NCBI RefSeq assembly: GCF_030272615.1
Contig: NC_081407.1
Span: forward strand, 263,860,574-263,924,573
DNA: 64,000 bases
Source: Cryptomeria japonica
Lineage: Eukaryota > Streptophyta > Pinopsida > Cupressales > Cupressaceae
Reading direction: 5' to 3'
This document shows, piece after piece, positions 1-11,851 of the stretch. The stretch's first letter is position 1, and the number at the start of each line of letters is the position of its first letter. The notes beneath the pieces are model-generated. The model was given only the letters and a program-made list of their open reading frames with translations, made no database searches and had not been told where the DNA came from. The position numbers and the translations under genes are program-made.

Positions 1-562
1 ACATTTACAACAATATCCAATCAATAAATCATCTCCATAACATGTCGTGCTGATCTAGAATAGATAACGTGTGCCAGTGAATAACCTAAACCAATTTGTT
101 GGTAACAACAAATATGTCAACCTGATTAGACCAATAACCAAAATACAAAAACCAAGTATCCAAACCATATCTTCGACACAAAAAAGTAATCTCTAGATGA
201 TTAGAAGTCATCCTTAGTGCTGGTGAACAATATAACCTACCGATGAGCATTTACCGGTGACTATGCATAAGTCATTGAACATGTCGATGAACAACAATGT
301 GTCAGTTCAACATAACCATAGATCTCTAGAAGGATAAGTGTTGACATCAATGACAAAACTAATGCAACACATCCATAATATCAACATAATCATCTACTCG
401 TGACTGTGCATAAGCCAATATCCATACCGAGACCACAATGTGCCAATTCAACAATAAACCAATATAACGAGAGTGCCAAATCAATAATGTAGACCTCCAG
501 AAAGATAAGTGTTGACATCAATGACAAAACCAATGCAAAACATGATGAAGTCATCCATAATA
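1..562 (-). repeat. LTR fragment of a D-type Sirevirus-like element
   Basis: This stretch resembles the LTRs of element D (42651-43713 and 48876-49907). Shared landmarks include the block around positions 10-60 that matches 43370-43420, and the terminal phrase tgttgacatcaatgac. Read on the minus strand it begins TGTCGG at 562, so it is the start of a 5' LTR whose remainder lies left of the window. It abuts the A LTR directly at 562/563, which suggests that this element inserted into A. The terminal part is present twice (about 250-388 and 398-562), unlike in D. There are no coding features. Confidence 0.7.
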
Positions 563-1127
563 CCGACATGGTCAAGGAATGTAATGTGTGAATAATGTAA
601 TATCATTCAGGAAGAGGAGTTGGTTGATCATTGAGATCGAATCAAGTTTATGTAAGAGGATTTATTCCTCTGGTATTGAGCTTAACCGGAACTATACTCT
701 GGCACAGGAGATGCTATATTTTGCAGTTCAACACTTCTTCGGATTGTAGTCTTGATTTATATGTAGTCAATGAGACTCCTTTTGTGATGAGTAGTGTGCT
801 CTAGGTTGTTGGCCTTCCTGCAAGTGCAAGACCCTTCATTTTAATTCACATACCTATTGCAAAAGTATTATCTGACTGTGGCTAGGCTTCCCACCATGGT
901 TTTTTCCTTTACCGGGTTTTCCACATACAAATCTTGGTGTTATGTGGATGCCTTTTATTCTATGATTATTGTTTATGCTTAATTGGTTTAACTGCTATTT
1001 GGGTATTAATATTTTGGGTTCTGGTATTAAAGTTTAAATTGTTAATGCTTCTGGTAATCTGTGACAACTGATTCAACCCCTCCCCCCCCTTTCTTAGTTG
1101 TCTTCCAGTTATCTGAACTGTCTAACA
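563..1127 (+). repeat. Element A 5' LTR, 3' half only
   Basis: This segment matches 29935-30488, the end of the A 3' LTR, almost base for base at the start (tcaaggaatgtaatgtgtga in both). It ends TCTAACA and is followed two bases later by the primer-binding site. The upstream half of the LTR is missing because the D-type LTR fragment joins at 562/563. It contains the box shared by all copia-type LTRs here (about 887-945: CCCACCATGGTTTTTTCC, then GTGTTATG) and a C-rich tract near 1079. Confidence 0.85.
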
Positions 1128-1129
1128 AT

Positions 1130-1141
1130 TGGTATCAGAGC
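1130..1141 (+). other. Element A primer-binding site
   Basis: TGGTATCAGAGC begins two bases after the LTR end. It is the standard copia and Sirevirus primer-binding site, complementary to the 3' end of initiator methionine tRNA. This copy is perfect. Confidence 0.95.
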
Positions 1142-1205
1142 TTTGGTCCTCTTTGTAGAAAGCTTAACCACTTGAGGAAGATCCTATGCTGACTAACAAT
1201 TCAAG

Positions 1206-2640
1206 TTGATCCAGTTCTCTGGAGATATCTTTCGAATGGATATTCGAAGGCTTGATGAAACAAATTACACAATATGGAACATTCAGATGGAGACTCATCT
1301 AAGATGTCTTGGCAAGAAGATTTGGGTGATCACACAAAATGGTGTCATACCCTATAATCCAGGATCTAGAAATCCTCCTCAGACAAACTTGGACAAGGAG
1401 CTTGAGAATGATTGTAGAGAAATAGAAGCCCTCTTGTGTGCACTTTTTGATCAGGAAATAATGGGATTAACCAACAAATCATCTGCAAAGGCTATATGGG
1501 ATAAGTTGTAGACTCTTAATGGAGGTGACCCTATAGTAAAAATTTCTAAACTTGATGGTTACCGGGTGAGATATAAAAACCTGAAAATGGAAGAAGATGA
1601 AAGGATTACTGCATTCATGGAAAGGGTAAATGAGATTGTTATGGGAATTCAATGTTGTGGTGGAAGTCTGAGCGAAGATGAAATTATTTCTGAAATTATT
1701 TCTAAAAACCTGAGAGCCCTACCATTGGCTTAAAAAATTAAGGCTATTATTATTAACGAGTTGAGAACAATGGCTAATACATATGTCAACAAAGATACTT
1801 TGGTTGGGAAACTATCTTCTTTTGATCTTGAGGAATTTGAACCTTCTAGAGCTGTAAAAATTGAACCCTCTTCTCATGCATCTACATCTGCAACCAGTAA
1901 GAAAGCCTAGAAAGATTTATATGCAAAATAATTGGAAGATATGAAGAGAGAAGATGATGAGTTTGAGCAACTTGAAGCACTATTTGCTAGAAGAGTACCT
2001 AAAGGACCGATAGGAAGTAAGTATAAAGGAAAAACACCTTTTAAATGTTTTGCATGTAAAAAGATTGGTCATTTTGCATCTAGATGTCTTGAAAGGAATT
2101 CAAGATTTAAAGAAAGAGTTAGAAGATCATTTAAGCCTAACCCTGGATATCAGAACAAATATAAATACAAGAAAAACAGAGACAAATCATGCTACATAGC
2201 GGATGAGGAAGGCATTAGTGATTCAAATGATGAACCGACAGAAGAATCTATTAGTGGATACGATAATGGAAAGGAATGGATATTCATGGCTATCAAGGAA
2301 GATGATGGGGCACTAGAAGAGAATGTACCTAAAGAGAAGGCACTTCCTGCTAAAATTGAAGACAAGGATGAATGGGTAATTGACAACGGTTGTTCACATC
2401 ATATGACTGGAGATAAAGGGAAGTTTTTGTCTTTGCAAGAATTCGATGGTTGACTAGTTAGATTTGGAGATGATAAGGCATGTATGATTAAAGGAAAAAG
2501 AACTATATCATTGGATGGTAAGAACAATACTGATAATGTTTATTATGTTGAAGGTTTGAAGCATAATCTTCTGAGTATAGGACAATTGGTAGACAAGGGA
2601 TTTCAATTATAGTTCAAGGATGGAAAATGCAAAATCATTA
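1206..2640 (+). pseudogene. gag: Element A gag and protease, decayed
   Basis: Gag forms the particle and binds RNA. The frame from 1206 opens with a copia gag N-terminus (RLDETNYTIWNIQME), followed by the helical gag domain. A CCHC zinc knuckle (CFACKKIGHFASRC) lies near 2048-2090, then an acidic linker, then the aspartic protease box WVIDNGCSHHMTGD at about 2366-2410, with DNG where DSG or DTG is usual. Stops include TAG at 1509, TAA at 1731, TAG at 1908, TAA at 1929 and TGA at 2451. Most fit single transitions from Trp, Gln or Gly codons. The true start is uncertain; an ATG at 1186 is in another frame. Confidence 0.85.
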
Positions 2641-3286
2641 ACAGATCTGGCTTGGAGATTGCAATCGGTACACAAACAAAAGGTAATACATTTCATTTGA
2701 ACTCTGGTGAGAAGACATGTTTGATTATATAGATTGATGAAAGTTGGCTATGGCATAAAAGAATGTGTCATGTGAATTTTGATTGGATTGTGAAGATCAG
2801 TTCAACTAAGGTTGTTAGGGATATACCTAAGATTATGAAGCCCTATAATCCAGTATGTAAAGAATATCAAATGGGTAAGTAGGTCGGAACCTCTTTTAGG
2901 ATACAAGATAAATAAAATTATGTTCTTGATCTTATTCATACTAATTTGTATGACCCTGCTAAAGTTAAAAGCTTTCTTGGTGATAGATATTTCATGCTAA
3001 TCATTGATGATTATTCTAAAATGATGTGGGTTAATTTTTTGAGAGAAAATCCTGAAGCATTTGAAAAGTTTAAATCTTTAAGGCTAAAGTGGAAACTAAG
3101 ACAGGATTGAAGATTAAATGTTTGAGATCAGATCATGGTGGATAATTCACATCCAATGAGTTTAATAACTTTTGTGACAAACATGGTATAAGAAGACAAT
3201 TTTCTACTCCCTGGACACCTCAACAGAATGGAGTTGTGGAAAGGAAAAAGAAACAATCTTGGATGCTACTAGAACAATGATGATGG
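2641..3286 (+). pseudogene. Element A integrase, N-terminal part, cut by element B
   Basis: Integrase joins the cDNA to the chromosome. The zinc-binding segment reads WLWHKRMCHVNFD, then CKEYQMGK, where the second HHCC cysteine pair has lost a Cys to Tyr. The first catalytic region reads LIHTNLYDP (the usual Asp is Asn), and IIDDYSKMMWV follows. A frameshift lies near 3085. The second catalytic region (CLRSDHGG) and the Glu region (QNGVVERK) follow near 3120 and 3225. At 3282-3286 the sequence gatgg is the target duplicated by element B, and the same protein resumes at 15322. Confidence 0.85.
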
Positions 3287-4816
3287 TGTTGGCATTATAA
3301 CAGACAAGTGGAGATTGTTGGCATTTCAATAAGGATATTGAGAAGGTTGTTGATGATTATGGGTATAATTGATTAAGGATGTTTTACTATCTTAATATTT
3401 TTATTTTGTCATTGCTGTCAAGAAATTGATTTTCTAATTCAGTATGATGTTGCCATATCTTGAGAAGTATGATTTGATGAGTATAAAGATGTCGGTAAAA
3501 GACACAGAAAGAATATGATGAATAAGGGGAGAAATAAGTTATTCAATGGGCAACTATTACCGAGTTAGACAATGATGAGATCATGATGTTTATATTGTTT
3601 TGATAGCATACATATGTTATTGATTGTAAGGTTAATACTATACTATGTTATCGAGCAAAGAACCTAATTGGTAAACCCTAAAGAACCTAGTTGGTCAACC
3701 CTAAGGTTATCGCTATCGGTTAATGAAGTTGAAATGTCTACCGAGTGAAGTTTAGTATTTACCGAGTTGCAACTGAGTAATAACAGAATGCATTAAATGA
3801 TTAAAAGCATTATTTAATGAAGGAAGCTGATGAGCTGGCTATGATTAAATGATTGGTATGCCGTGAATGAAGTTTGTTAAAGAATCTATGGCAAAGGAAA
3901 ATCGACAGAAAGATCTATAGCTCAGATTGAACTGCAATACCCTAGCACAAGTTCCAAGAAATGTATGCAAGTTCCAAGGAGGGGTAACACGTTTTCAGAT
4001 CAGCGAATACATTGAAACTAGAAAAAGTTTGAAGATCTGATGGCTATGATTAATCATGGGAAATGTGATCAAGCAGATTAAGCAGTTGGAAAATTGTTTA
4101 TAAATAAGGAACTGTTGTTAAACAATGTATGCGGGAAAGTGTATGCACAGGGATGCTACATAGTGATTATCGAGCACTAAAGCTTGAAGACCTATTTTGA
4201 ATAATAGAGTATAGAGCCCAGCAGATGGACAAGATTAGTTCTATGTCTATATTGTATTGAACAAATAAGAATCTGCTTTAGCATTTTAGATGTGAAGTTG
4301 CAAATAGATTTTTATTATTGTTATTTTGTGAAGTGACAGAAAATCTCTTAACCGAGTGGACTTAACAGTCTTATTTGTAAAACCCTCTAGCAAGGTGACA
4401 TTTTGATTGAGTGTTTGAAATCCTTTAACAAGGCCACTTCTAACAAGGTGAAGATCCTAACAGATCTGAGGGAAATCCCTTAATCGGGTCACATCTAGAA
4501 ATGTGTTTGTAATCTTTAACAAGATTTGCTTTTAACTGAGCATACTCTAGAAGAGTATATTTCTTTTTGGGTCTGAAATCCCACAGTGGTTTTTCCCTAT
4601 TTGGGTTTCCACGTTAAATCTAGTGTTATGAGTGTTATGATGTTTATATGCTTTTGAGTTTGCATGTTTAGCAGTTTTGGTTATATTACTGAAGTATATG
4701 TTACCGAGATTGAATCTGATATTTTTATGGAAGATTAAGTTTGTATGATTCACCCCCCCCCCCTCTCATCTTATTAGCTTGGCATTTGTACTTATCTTTA
4801 AGTATCAGAACTATCA
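3287..4816 (+). repeat. Element B 5' LTR
   Basis: The body starts TGTTGGCATTTC at 3316 and ends ACTATCA at 4816. It matches the 3' LTR at 13862-15316. Relative to that copy it has a 29 bp extension at its left end (3287-3315), a short tandem duplication of the aaagaaccta segment near 3660-3700, and an insertion near 3960-3980. It carries the shared copia LTR box (about 4570-4635) and a C tract (about 4753-4761). Between 4345 and 4545 there are repeated motifs of the TTAACCGAGT or CTAACAAGGT kind. Confidence 0.9.
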
Positions 4817-4818
4817 AT

Positions 4819-4830
4819 TGGTATTAGAGC
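4819..4830 (+). other. Element B primer-binding site
   Basis: TGGTATTAGAGC starts two bases after the LTR end. It differs from the initiator methionine tRNA site TGGTATCAGAGC by one C-to-T change. Confidence 0.9.
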
Positions 4831-4881
4831 TTTGGACTCCAGAAGAAAAAGTATAAAGGTACTTGAGGCAAAGATCCAAAG

Positions 4882-6235
4882 ATGTATAAGAGGGATGCAT
4901 CGAAGGTAAACGAGTCAAGTTTCTCTACATGGCAGAAAAGGATGAAGATGCATCTATTAGGAGTTGGAGAATATGTTGTATATTATCTAGAGAATGATTT
5001 CATCACATTGAGCACCTATCCATTGACAATGGAAGAAATAAAGGCAAAGCAAGAACATATCCAAGCAATGATTGAAATAACATTTGCATTGACTGATTCA
5101 GAGTTTAATGATCTAGAAGGTTGCAATGATGCAAAGGCTATGTGGGATAAGCTCATATCAATGTATGGAGGAGATGAACATGTTCAAAGAGAAAAAGTGG
5201 ATAGTCTAAGAGGGCAACTTGAATCTATGAGGATGAATGAAGGTGAGAACATAACCCAGTATAGTACAAGACTAAAGGAGATTGTCAATCAAATCAAAGG
5301 AGCAGGTGGAACCATTGAAGAAAAGGACATAACAAGTAAGTTGTTAAGAACCCTTCTACCAACTTTTGCAATCTGAGTCTCTGCAATCAATGAATTGAGA
5401 TCTGTACCAATTATGTCAGTCTCTTTAGATGCTACTGTTGGTAAGCTACATGCATTTGAGTTAAGTAACTTTGATAACAATGGGTCATCGGTAAATAAAG
5501 TTGAATCTAATGATTACAATGAAAGAAAGTATAAGTACTCTGAAGGAGATCATAGTGGAGCAAGTGAAATATTTTGCAAGAACATGGAGGAAGTACACAA
5601 ACTATATGAGGAAATCAGAAAGCAAGAAGAGTTTGAAGCACTATTAGCTAGAAGGTTACCTAGAGGCAAAGGTAAGTATAAAGGAAAACTACCTTTGAAA
5701 TGTTTCAATTGTGATAAGATAGGACATATGGCTTCTAAATATCCTGACAAAGATTCTACTGAAAAGAGAGATTACCGAGAAGACAGACATAAATATAATC
5801 ATTATAGAGGACACCGAGACTTCAGAAGAAGAGATAGAAAGACATGCTTAATAGCCGATGAGCAATCCAATGATGATAAATCAGATGAAACTGATATAGA
5901 GGAAGTAGTTTATGTGGCTATCAAAGATGGATCAGATGAAGAAAGGTATGAAGAAAAAGCCCTAATATCTCACATAAATACTAATGACTCTTGGATCATA
6001 GATAGTGGATGCTCACATCACATGACAGGTGATAAACACAAGTTTTTTATGTTAGAAGACTATGTTGGAGGCTATGTAAGATTTGGTAATGATGCACCAT
6101 GTCCGGTAAAAGGTAAATGATCCATAACACTTCTTGACAATGCAAAGTGCAATGATGTTTATTGGGTTGAAGGTTTGAAATACAATTTGTTGAGTATAGC
6201 ACAACTAAACAATATAGGATACCGAATAGAATTTT
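4882..6235 (+). pseudogene. gag: Element B gag and protease
   Basis: The ATG at 4882 lies 51 bases after the PBS. The gag domain runs to about residue 160 (AKAMWDKLISMYGGDEHVQ is typical of plant copia gag). A TGA at 5374 interrupts it; CGA to TGA would explain this stop. The same frame continues through a lysine-rich segment to a zinc knuckle, CFNCDKIGHMASKYP, whose last Cys is Tyr. The protease box WIIDSGCSHHMTGD has an intact DSG at 6001-6009. TGA at 6118 and TAG near 6236 follow in frame. This is the best preserved protease site in the window. Confidence 0.9.
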
Positions 6236-7480
6236 AGAAAGGAATTGTCAAAGTTCGTGACAAGAATGGAAAGTTAGCTGCCACCGGGACACAAACAAAA
6301 GGTAATACATTTCACCTTGACTCAACTCGGAATAAATGTCTATATGCAAAGATAGATGATACCTGGTTATGGCATAAAAGGTTTTGTCATGTAAATTTTG
6401 ATAATCTGATCAAGAATAAGAAAGAAGAACCGAGTAAGAGGTCTACCGAGTCTTGAAAAACCTGAGAATGCTATGTGCCGAGGATGCTAGATGGGTAAAA
6501 TGACAAGATCAAGCTTTACAAGTAAGTATTACACTTCTAAGGGAATTTTAGATCTTGTGCACACTGATCTTTGTGGTCCTATGAAAGTTCAAAGTTATTA
6601 TGGTGATAAATATTTCATATTATTTGTGGATGATTACTCAAGGATGATGTCAGTTATGTTTTTAAAAGAAAAATCAGAAGCTTTTCAAATATTTAAATGG
6701 TACAAGGCAAGAGTTGAAAATGAAAAAGGAAGACAACTGAAATGTCTTAGATCAGATAGAGGAGGAGAGTTCACATCTGATGAGTTCAACTTATTCTGCA
6801 ATGATCATGGTATTAAAAGGCAAGTCTTTGCACCAAGAACTCCACAATAAAATGGAATTGCTGAGAGAAGAAATAGATCTATTGTGGATTGTGCCAGAAC
6901 CCTGATGATTGAAAAGAAAGTGCCACAAACATTTTGGAGAGAAGCAATAAGCACATCAGTTTACACCCTGAACCGAGTCAACTAAAGAAAGGTACTTTGA
7001 AGACACCATATGAAATCTGGTATGACAAGAAACCTAATGTAAGTTATTTTAAAATCTTTAGAAGTAGATGCTATGTACACAAAGATGATAGAAATGGCAA
7101 GTTTGATCAGAAAAGTTAAGAAGGAACATTTCTTGGTTATTCTTCTAGAAGTAAAGCATTTAAATGTCTGATCAAATCATCTAACAAAATAATAGAAAGT
7201 GCAAATGTGAAAATTGATGAATTTACAGAAAGAAATGATGAAGGAAACTCCAAAGAACTAGAAGATTATGATGAATTTGTCTATGTTCAACCGACAAGTC
7301 TTACCGAGAGAAATGTTGAAGAAAATGAAGAGAATATCTAGTTACCGAGTGATGAAGAAGATCATACAAAGCCTACCGAGCTTGCATTAGCCAAGTATGT
7401 CAGAAGACATCATGCATCAAGTTAGATTATAGGAGATAATGATGATCCAATGATGACAAGGAACAAACTGAGATAGAACA
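6236..7480 (+). pseudogene. Element B integrase and acidic linker
   Basis: The zinc segment WLWHKRFCHVNFD is at about 6363-6400. A frameshift follows near 6410-6440, within an A/G-rich stretch. The catalytic triad is complete: Asp in LVHTDLCGP (about 6560), Asp in CLRSDRGGEF (about 6750) and Glu in NGIAERRN (about 6855). TAA at 6847 and a second frameshift near 6955 break the frame. The C-terminal copia segment SRCYVHKDDRNGKFD follows. From about 7200 to 7480 an acidic, threonine-rich linker leads to RT, as in other Sirevirus-like pols. Confidence 0.88.
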
Positions 7481-8233
7481 CATGTCTGATATCTAAATTT
7501 GAACCGAGAATAGTGAAAGAGGCATTTAACAGTGAAGATTGGATAAATGCTATGACATAAGAGATTGATCAAATCAAGAAGAATGACACATGGACATTAA
7601 TCCCAAGACTAAAGGACAAAAATGTAATTGGTACAAAGTGGATTTTCAGAAACAAGTTGAATGAAAAAGGAGAGGTCATTTGAAATAAAGCTAGACTAGT
7701 TTGCAAAGGTTATGCTCAAGAAGAAGGAATTGATTATGGTGAAATTTTTGCACCTATGGCTAGACTTCAAGGAGTAAGAACATTGTTGGCATATGCTGCT
7801 TACAAAAATTTCAAGGTATATCAAATGGATGTCAAATCTGCATTTCTGAATGGTATATTAGAAGAAGAAGTTTTTATTGAACAACCTGAAGGATTTGTTG
7901 AAAACAAGAATGAAGATCAGGCATGTAAATTGAACAAAGCTTTATATGGTTTGAAACAAGCACCTAGAGCATGGTATGAAAGATTGCACTCTTATTTAAT
8001 CAAGATTTGTTTTATAAGAACAAGTGAAAACATCAATATGTACATGAAGAATGATGAAAATGGAATACTAATCTCAGCCATATTTGTTGATGATATTATC
8101 TTTTGTGGAAATGACTCTTTATGCAAGAACTTTGGAAATTAAATGAGCAAAGAATTTGAGATGTCATTAATCAGTGAGATAAAGTATTTTATAGGTTTAC
8201 AGATACTACAAATGAAAAATGAGATTTTCATTA
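7481..8233 (+). pseudogene. Element B reverse transcriptase, N-terminal part, cut by S1
   Basis: The copia RT motifs are in order: [59 protein letters not shown], and the catalytic box FVDDII at 8083-8100 with both Asp codons intact. Stops lie at 7558 (TAA) and 7681 (TGA), and a TAA stop lies near 8140. The frame reaches NEIFI at 8232, where element S1 begins. The next residues, TQSKY, are found after S1 at 12652. Confidence 0.9.
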
Positions 8234-11094
8234 TGTAAGGGCTTCCCCAAACCCAGCTTTGATTAACTTAGTTGACCATGTTTGACCCTATTAATAAATG
8301 CTTTATAATTCAACAGAATGGATTGTGTTAGACAGATAAATTGGTGAGAAAAGTAATTGAACCAAGTTATAGAGTTATTGCACCTTGTGGTGTACATTTT
8401 GATGTGTTATGAATTTGAAATCCTAAAAGATCCATTGACTGGATAATCTTGATTTAGCGTATCTCAACTATGTCTAGATGTAGAACTTATATGATTCCAT
8501 GATTGGATAACATTGATGGATGTTGATGCTTCATTTATATGCTTTATGATATAGAACTCTATATGATTCTAGAATAGGATAAATTGGAGATGATGTATAT
8601 CATTATTGGATTTGCAGGACTTTATTATGATTATAGAATTAGGATGTATGTTTTATGTGTGGACTAGAATTAGGAGAATTATGATAAATGCTTATGTGGA
8701 ATTATTTCGATATGAGATATATTGAATTATTCAAATGTAAATTGTATGCGAAGTGTTTGATGTGTATTTTAATTCATGTGTTTAATATTATATGAGGTTA
8801 TCAGAAATTACTAATGTGTAAATTGAGATGCATAGGAAGTTATCCATGTGACCATGGAAATATTACGGAGAACCAAGCCTAGACCTATGTATGTTCGTAA
8901 AGCTAGGGTTTGTCTATTTGGAGAGACAACACCCCGTTTGTGTTATATTTTATTCATAATAGTAAATGATGCATGTGTGTTAAGTGTTATTTAATTGATT
9001 TATGTAAAATCCACAAGAGACGATTTCATGCATAAATTTGTAAAAGTATTTTCTTTGTGTCACTTGACACGTGTGGATTTATGTTTGAATTTTTAAATTT
9101 GTCTCTTGGTGGGAATCGTTTAACTATAGCTTTTTCAATTAATGTGATGTGATTTCCATAAATGCCTTGGGTAAAGAATCTTTGGGATGGTCAACATAGG
9201 TTTGACCCGAAAACAAACTTCAAAGGGGTTAAAAAAGGGTTAAATGGACACCTAGGGGTAGTTTAATAAGGTTTCCTAAAGCCCATAAGGTATACCTAAA
9301 GGTTAAGGGTAATTTTAGGGAAGTTTCTACTCCCATGTGACCTTTTAGACACCCTAAAAAGAGACTTTTCTAAGTTGTGCGAAAATTGAAATTTGAAGAC
9401 TGGAACTAAGTTGTGAACCTTCCTTTTCGAATGAGAGTTCCCTTTTCCATTTTTACCTTACTTTCCTTTTCAGTTTTAGAAACTTGAGAGAACTCACACT
9501 AGTGTCTTCTTAAGCAAGAAAGAGAGATTTTGGAGGGTAATCACCCACTCTCCATTTTTGGAGACAAGGGAATTTTGAAAAGAAAAAGATAGAATTTGGT
9601 TTGAGAATTTTGGCTAAGGGTAGGAGGAGAAGAACCGTGGAATTGGGCTACTCATCCTCATCAAAACTAGCATACCTTTGGGCAGATTAAGGTTGGTTGT
9701 ATCTTTCTTATAATGGATTTCTTATTGCATGTGTTTTTTTTAAAGTAATGTTTGTGTAAAAGACTAGTTTCCGTGCATGTTCTCTTGGGAACTTATTTGG
9801 TACTTTGTGTTTATACATTGTATGTGTTTTTGGGAGTCATCAAGACCTCTTACTCTTGGGAGAGAGAAGGGTCTTGTGGGTGGTAGAAGTGACAGCCCTC
9901 GAGTGAGAGGCTCTCATTATGAGAGTGATCACAAGGGATTCTATGTGACCCTTGCTGCATGGCTTGTTTATGCATTGGGGGTCATAAGGAGGGAAATAAG
10001 GCATGAATGCCTTGGGGGCATAAGGAATGTGGGGTTGATACACTTGAAGTATTTGGTTTGCCATGAGGTGGCTATATGTTTGGTTTTCCATGAGGTGGCT
10101 ATATGTTTTACCATACTTGCAGTTTCCTCAGGGTACTCGGTCCACTACTACCCTTGAAAAGACATCACATTGTGTGGTGCAGTGTAGCCTGGGTTGGGAA
10201 TGTGATTGTGGTTGCCTTCCCTTGTTTATTTGAGTTTGCATGTGTGTTACCTGTCTAAGCTTGGTTCTCTGAGCTCAGGGGTGGCTACTAGTTAGCCTAG
10301 GCTGGGAGGTGAGCACTCCATGGTCATAGCTTTGATTAAATTGCAGGTTGTTGGAAGAAAAGAATAGGCAAGTGGAAGTTTGCTGGGGTTATTTGTTGCA
10401 GAAAAATATTTGTAAATGTAATGTATTATTTGAAAGTCCTCATGTATTTGAAATGAGAGACCTATTGGTAAAGTGACAATAGTGTCTTTAGAATATGTTT
10501 TAAAAGAAATGTAATAATTATTTGTGTTAGACTGCAAAAAAGAAATAAGTATTTTCTAGTTTTAATTTTTCTATGGTTTTGAAAAATAATATTTGTAGTG
10601 TAAAGAATATTTTGAAAAAGGAAGAAAATTGTTTATTTCCCTTATGCATTTAAAACAAATTATTAGAAAGGAAATGGAATCAGATTTGCATGCATATAGT
10701 AGGTTGGTAATAAAACATTTGATCTATACATGGAAATGTAAAATTTAGTTTATTTAAATCTGTTATTTAATTTATTCCCAGAAAAAAAAAAAAATTATAT
10801 GCATCTCTAAGGTTATATTTAATAAATTATAGGTTGCTCTAGTTGTGGTTAAATTTATTAAATTTAGTCATTTAAATAGTTGTTATTAGATTTATCAAAT
10901 TTTGTTATTTGTCTATTACAAAAAATAAATCTAAATTAGTTAGTCTATCTCTGTTAAGGTACAAAAAAAAATAATACCTTGATTTAAATTTGAGAATTAA
11001 TAATAAACTGATCTATGCTTTTGGAAAGAAAAATAATTTATATTTGTTCCAATGAAAGTTTGGCCCTAAATCCAATGAGCTTTCAAAATAAATG

Positions 11095-11290
11095 CATATA
11101 AATAAATATATATACCTATATATTTATTTATATTTACATTTAAAATATATGTATATAAATAAATATATATATATACATAATATATACATTTATTTATATT
11201 TATTTTTGAATTATAATTATATATATAATAAAAATTATATATATATATATAATTACATTTTTTTAAAAAAAATATTACAAAGCAAAGTTT
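11095..11290 (+). repeat. AT-rich low-complexity block in S1
   Basis: This block consists of runs of tata, ttta and aaat with almost no G. It lies just upstream of the GC island, as the (TA)n tract does in S2 (21703-21730, read in that element's orientation). Open frames here are translation artefacts rich in Tyr, Ile and Lys. Confidence 0.85.
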
Positions 11291-11339
11291 TTTTTTAAAG
11301 CACAAAGAAAAAAAACTAAATAAAAAAAAATATAGCAAG

Positions 11340-11690
11340 GAAAAGGGGCTCGGCCCCTGTGGAACCCTCGTAGGGTGGCCCCCTCCTTGCAGTGGGCAGC
11401 GACCCCGCAACGGTGGCACTACCGGCTATGGGCCGCGACCCACAGTGGTGGTCGAGGCTGCCGCTGTGGGCCATGACCCGCAGGTCCGACAGTGGCCGAC
11501 CCTGCGGGGAGCCTTTCCCCACAACCTTCGCCACTCCCCCTATGAGACACTCCTCTGCCAAACGCCACCGCCACCATCCTCCCAACGCTCCGCCTCACCT
11601 TCCCCCCTCTTCGCCAAATGCCATGGCCGCCGCTCGAGGGTCCCTGCACAATCAAGCTACAAAAAAAAATGTAAAACCCTAGCCGGGTAA
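11340..11690 (+). other. GC-rich island in S1
   Basis: A sharply bounded GC-rich segment of about 350 bp lies in otherwise AT-rich DNA. It contains copies of a motif around CCCACAGTGG (for example at 11439) and GACCCGCA-like variants. S2 has the corresponding island at 21400-21660. CpG and CHG sites are dense. It has no convincing coding frame: several overlapping frames are open on both strands, which is what GC-rich composition alone would give. Confidence 0.75.
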
Positions 11691-11700
11691 GGCTAGGGTT
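11675..11700 (+). other. Hairpin at the edge of the S1 GC island
   Basis: The arms AACCCTAGCC (11675-11684) and GGCTAGGGTT (11691-11700) form a perfect 10 bp stem with a 6 nt loop. S2 has a hairpin with the same loop size at the corresponding place (21270-21297). Confidence 0.75.
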
Positions 11701-11811
11701 ATATGATCAATAAGAAATGAAGGAAGTAAAAGAATTAAACTCTATTTTTATAAATAAAAAACAAAATTAGGGTTATCATGGCTTTTATAATATGTGGAAA
11801 CATAATTAAAG

Positions 11812-11814
<3 letters not shown>

Positions 11815-11848
<34 letters not shown>
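11815..11848 (+). repeat. (AC)n microsatellite, about 17 units
   Basis: An uninterrupted AC dinucleotide run inside S1. Confidence 0.97.

Positions 11849-11851
<3 letters not shown>

Noticed and set aside
1130-1141. Possible tRNA gene fragments at TGGTATCAGAGC-like sites
   Set aside because: These 12-mers are primer-binding sites next to LTR ends; no cloverleaf can be formed around them.
9777-10157. 126-codon open frame in S1
   Set aside because: The homologous region of S2 (about 22750-23010) has a different, shorter frame. It looks like decayed noncoding LTR.
11092-11298. Tyr/Ile/Asn-rich open frame
   Set aside because: Translation of a TA/TTTA low-complexity tract.
11392-11690. Overlapping proline- and arginine-rich open frames on both strands
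   Set aside because: GC-rich composition keeps stop codons away. The corresponding island in S2 does not preserve any of these frames.
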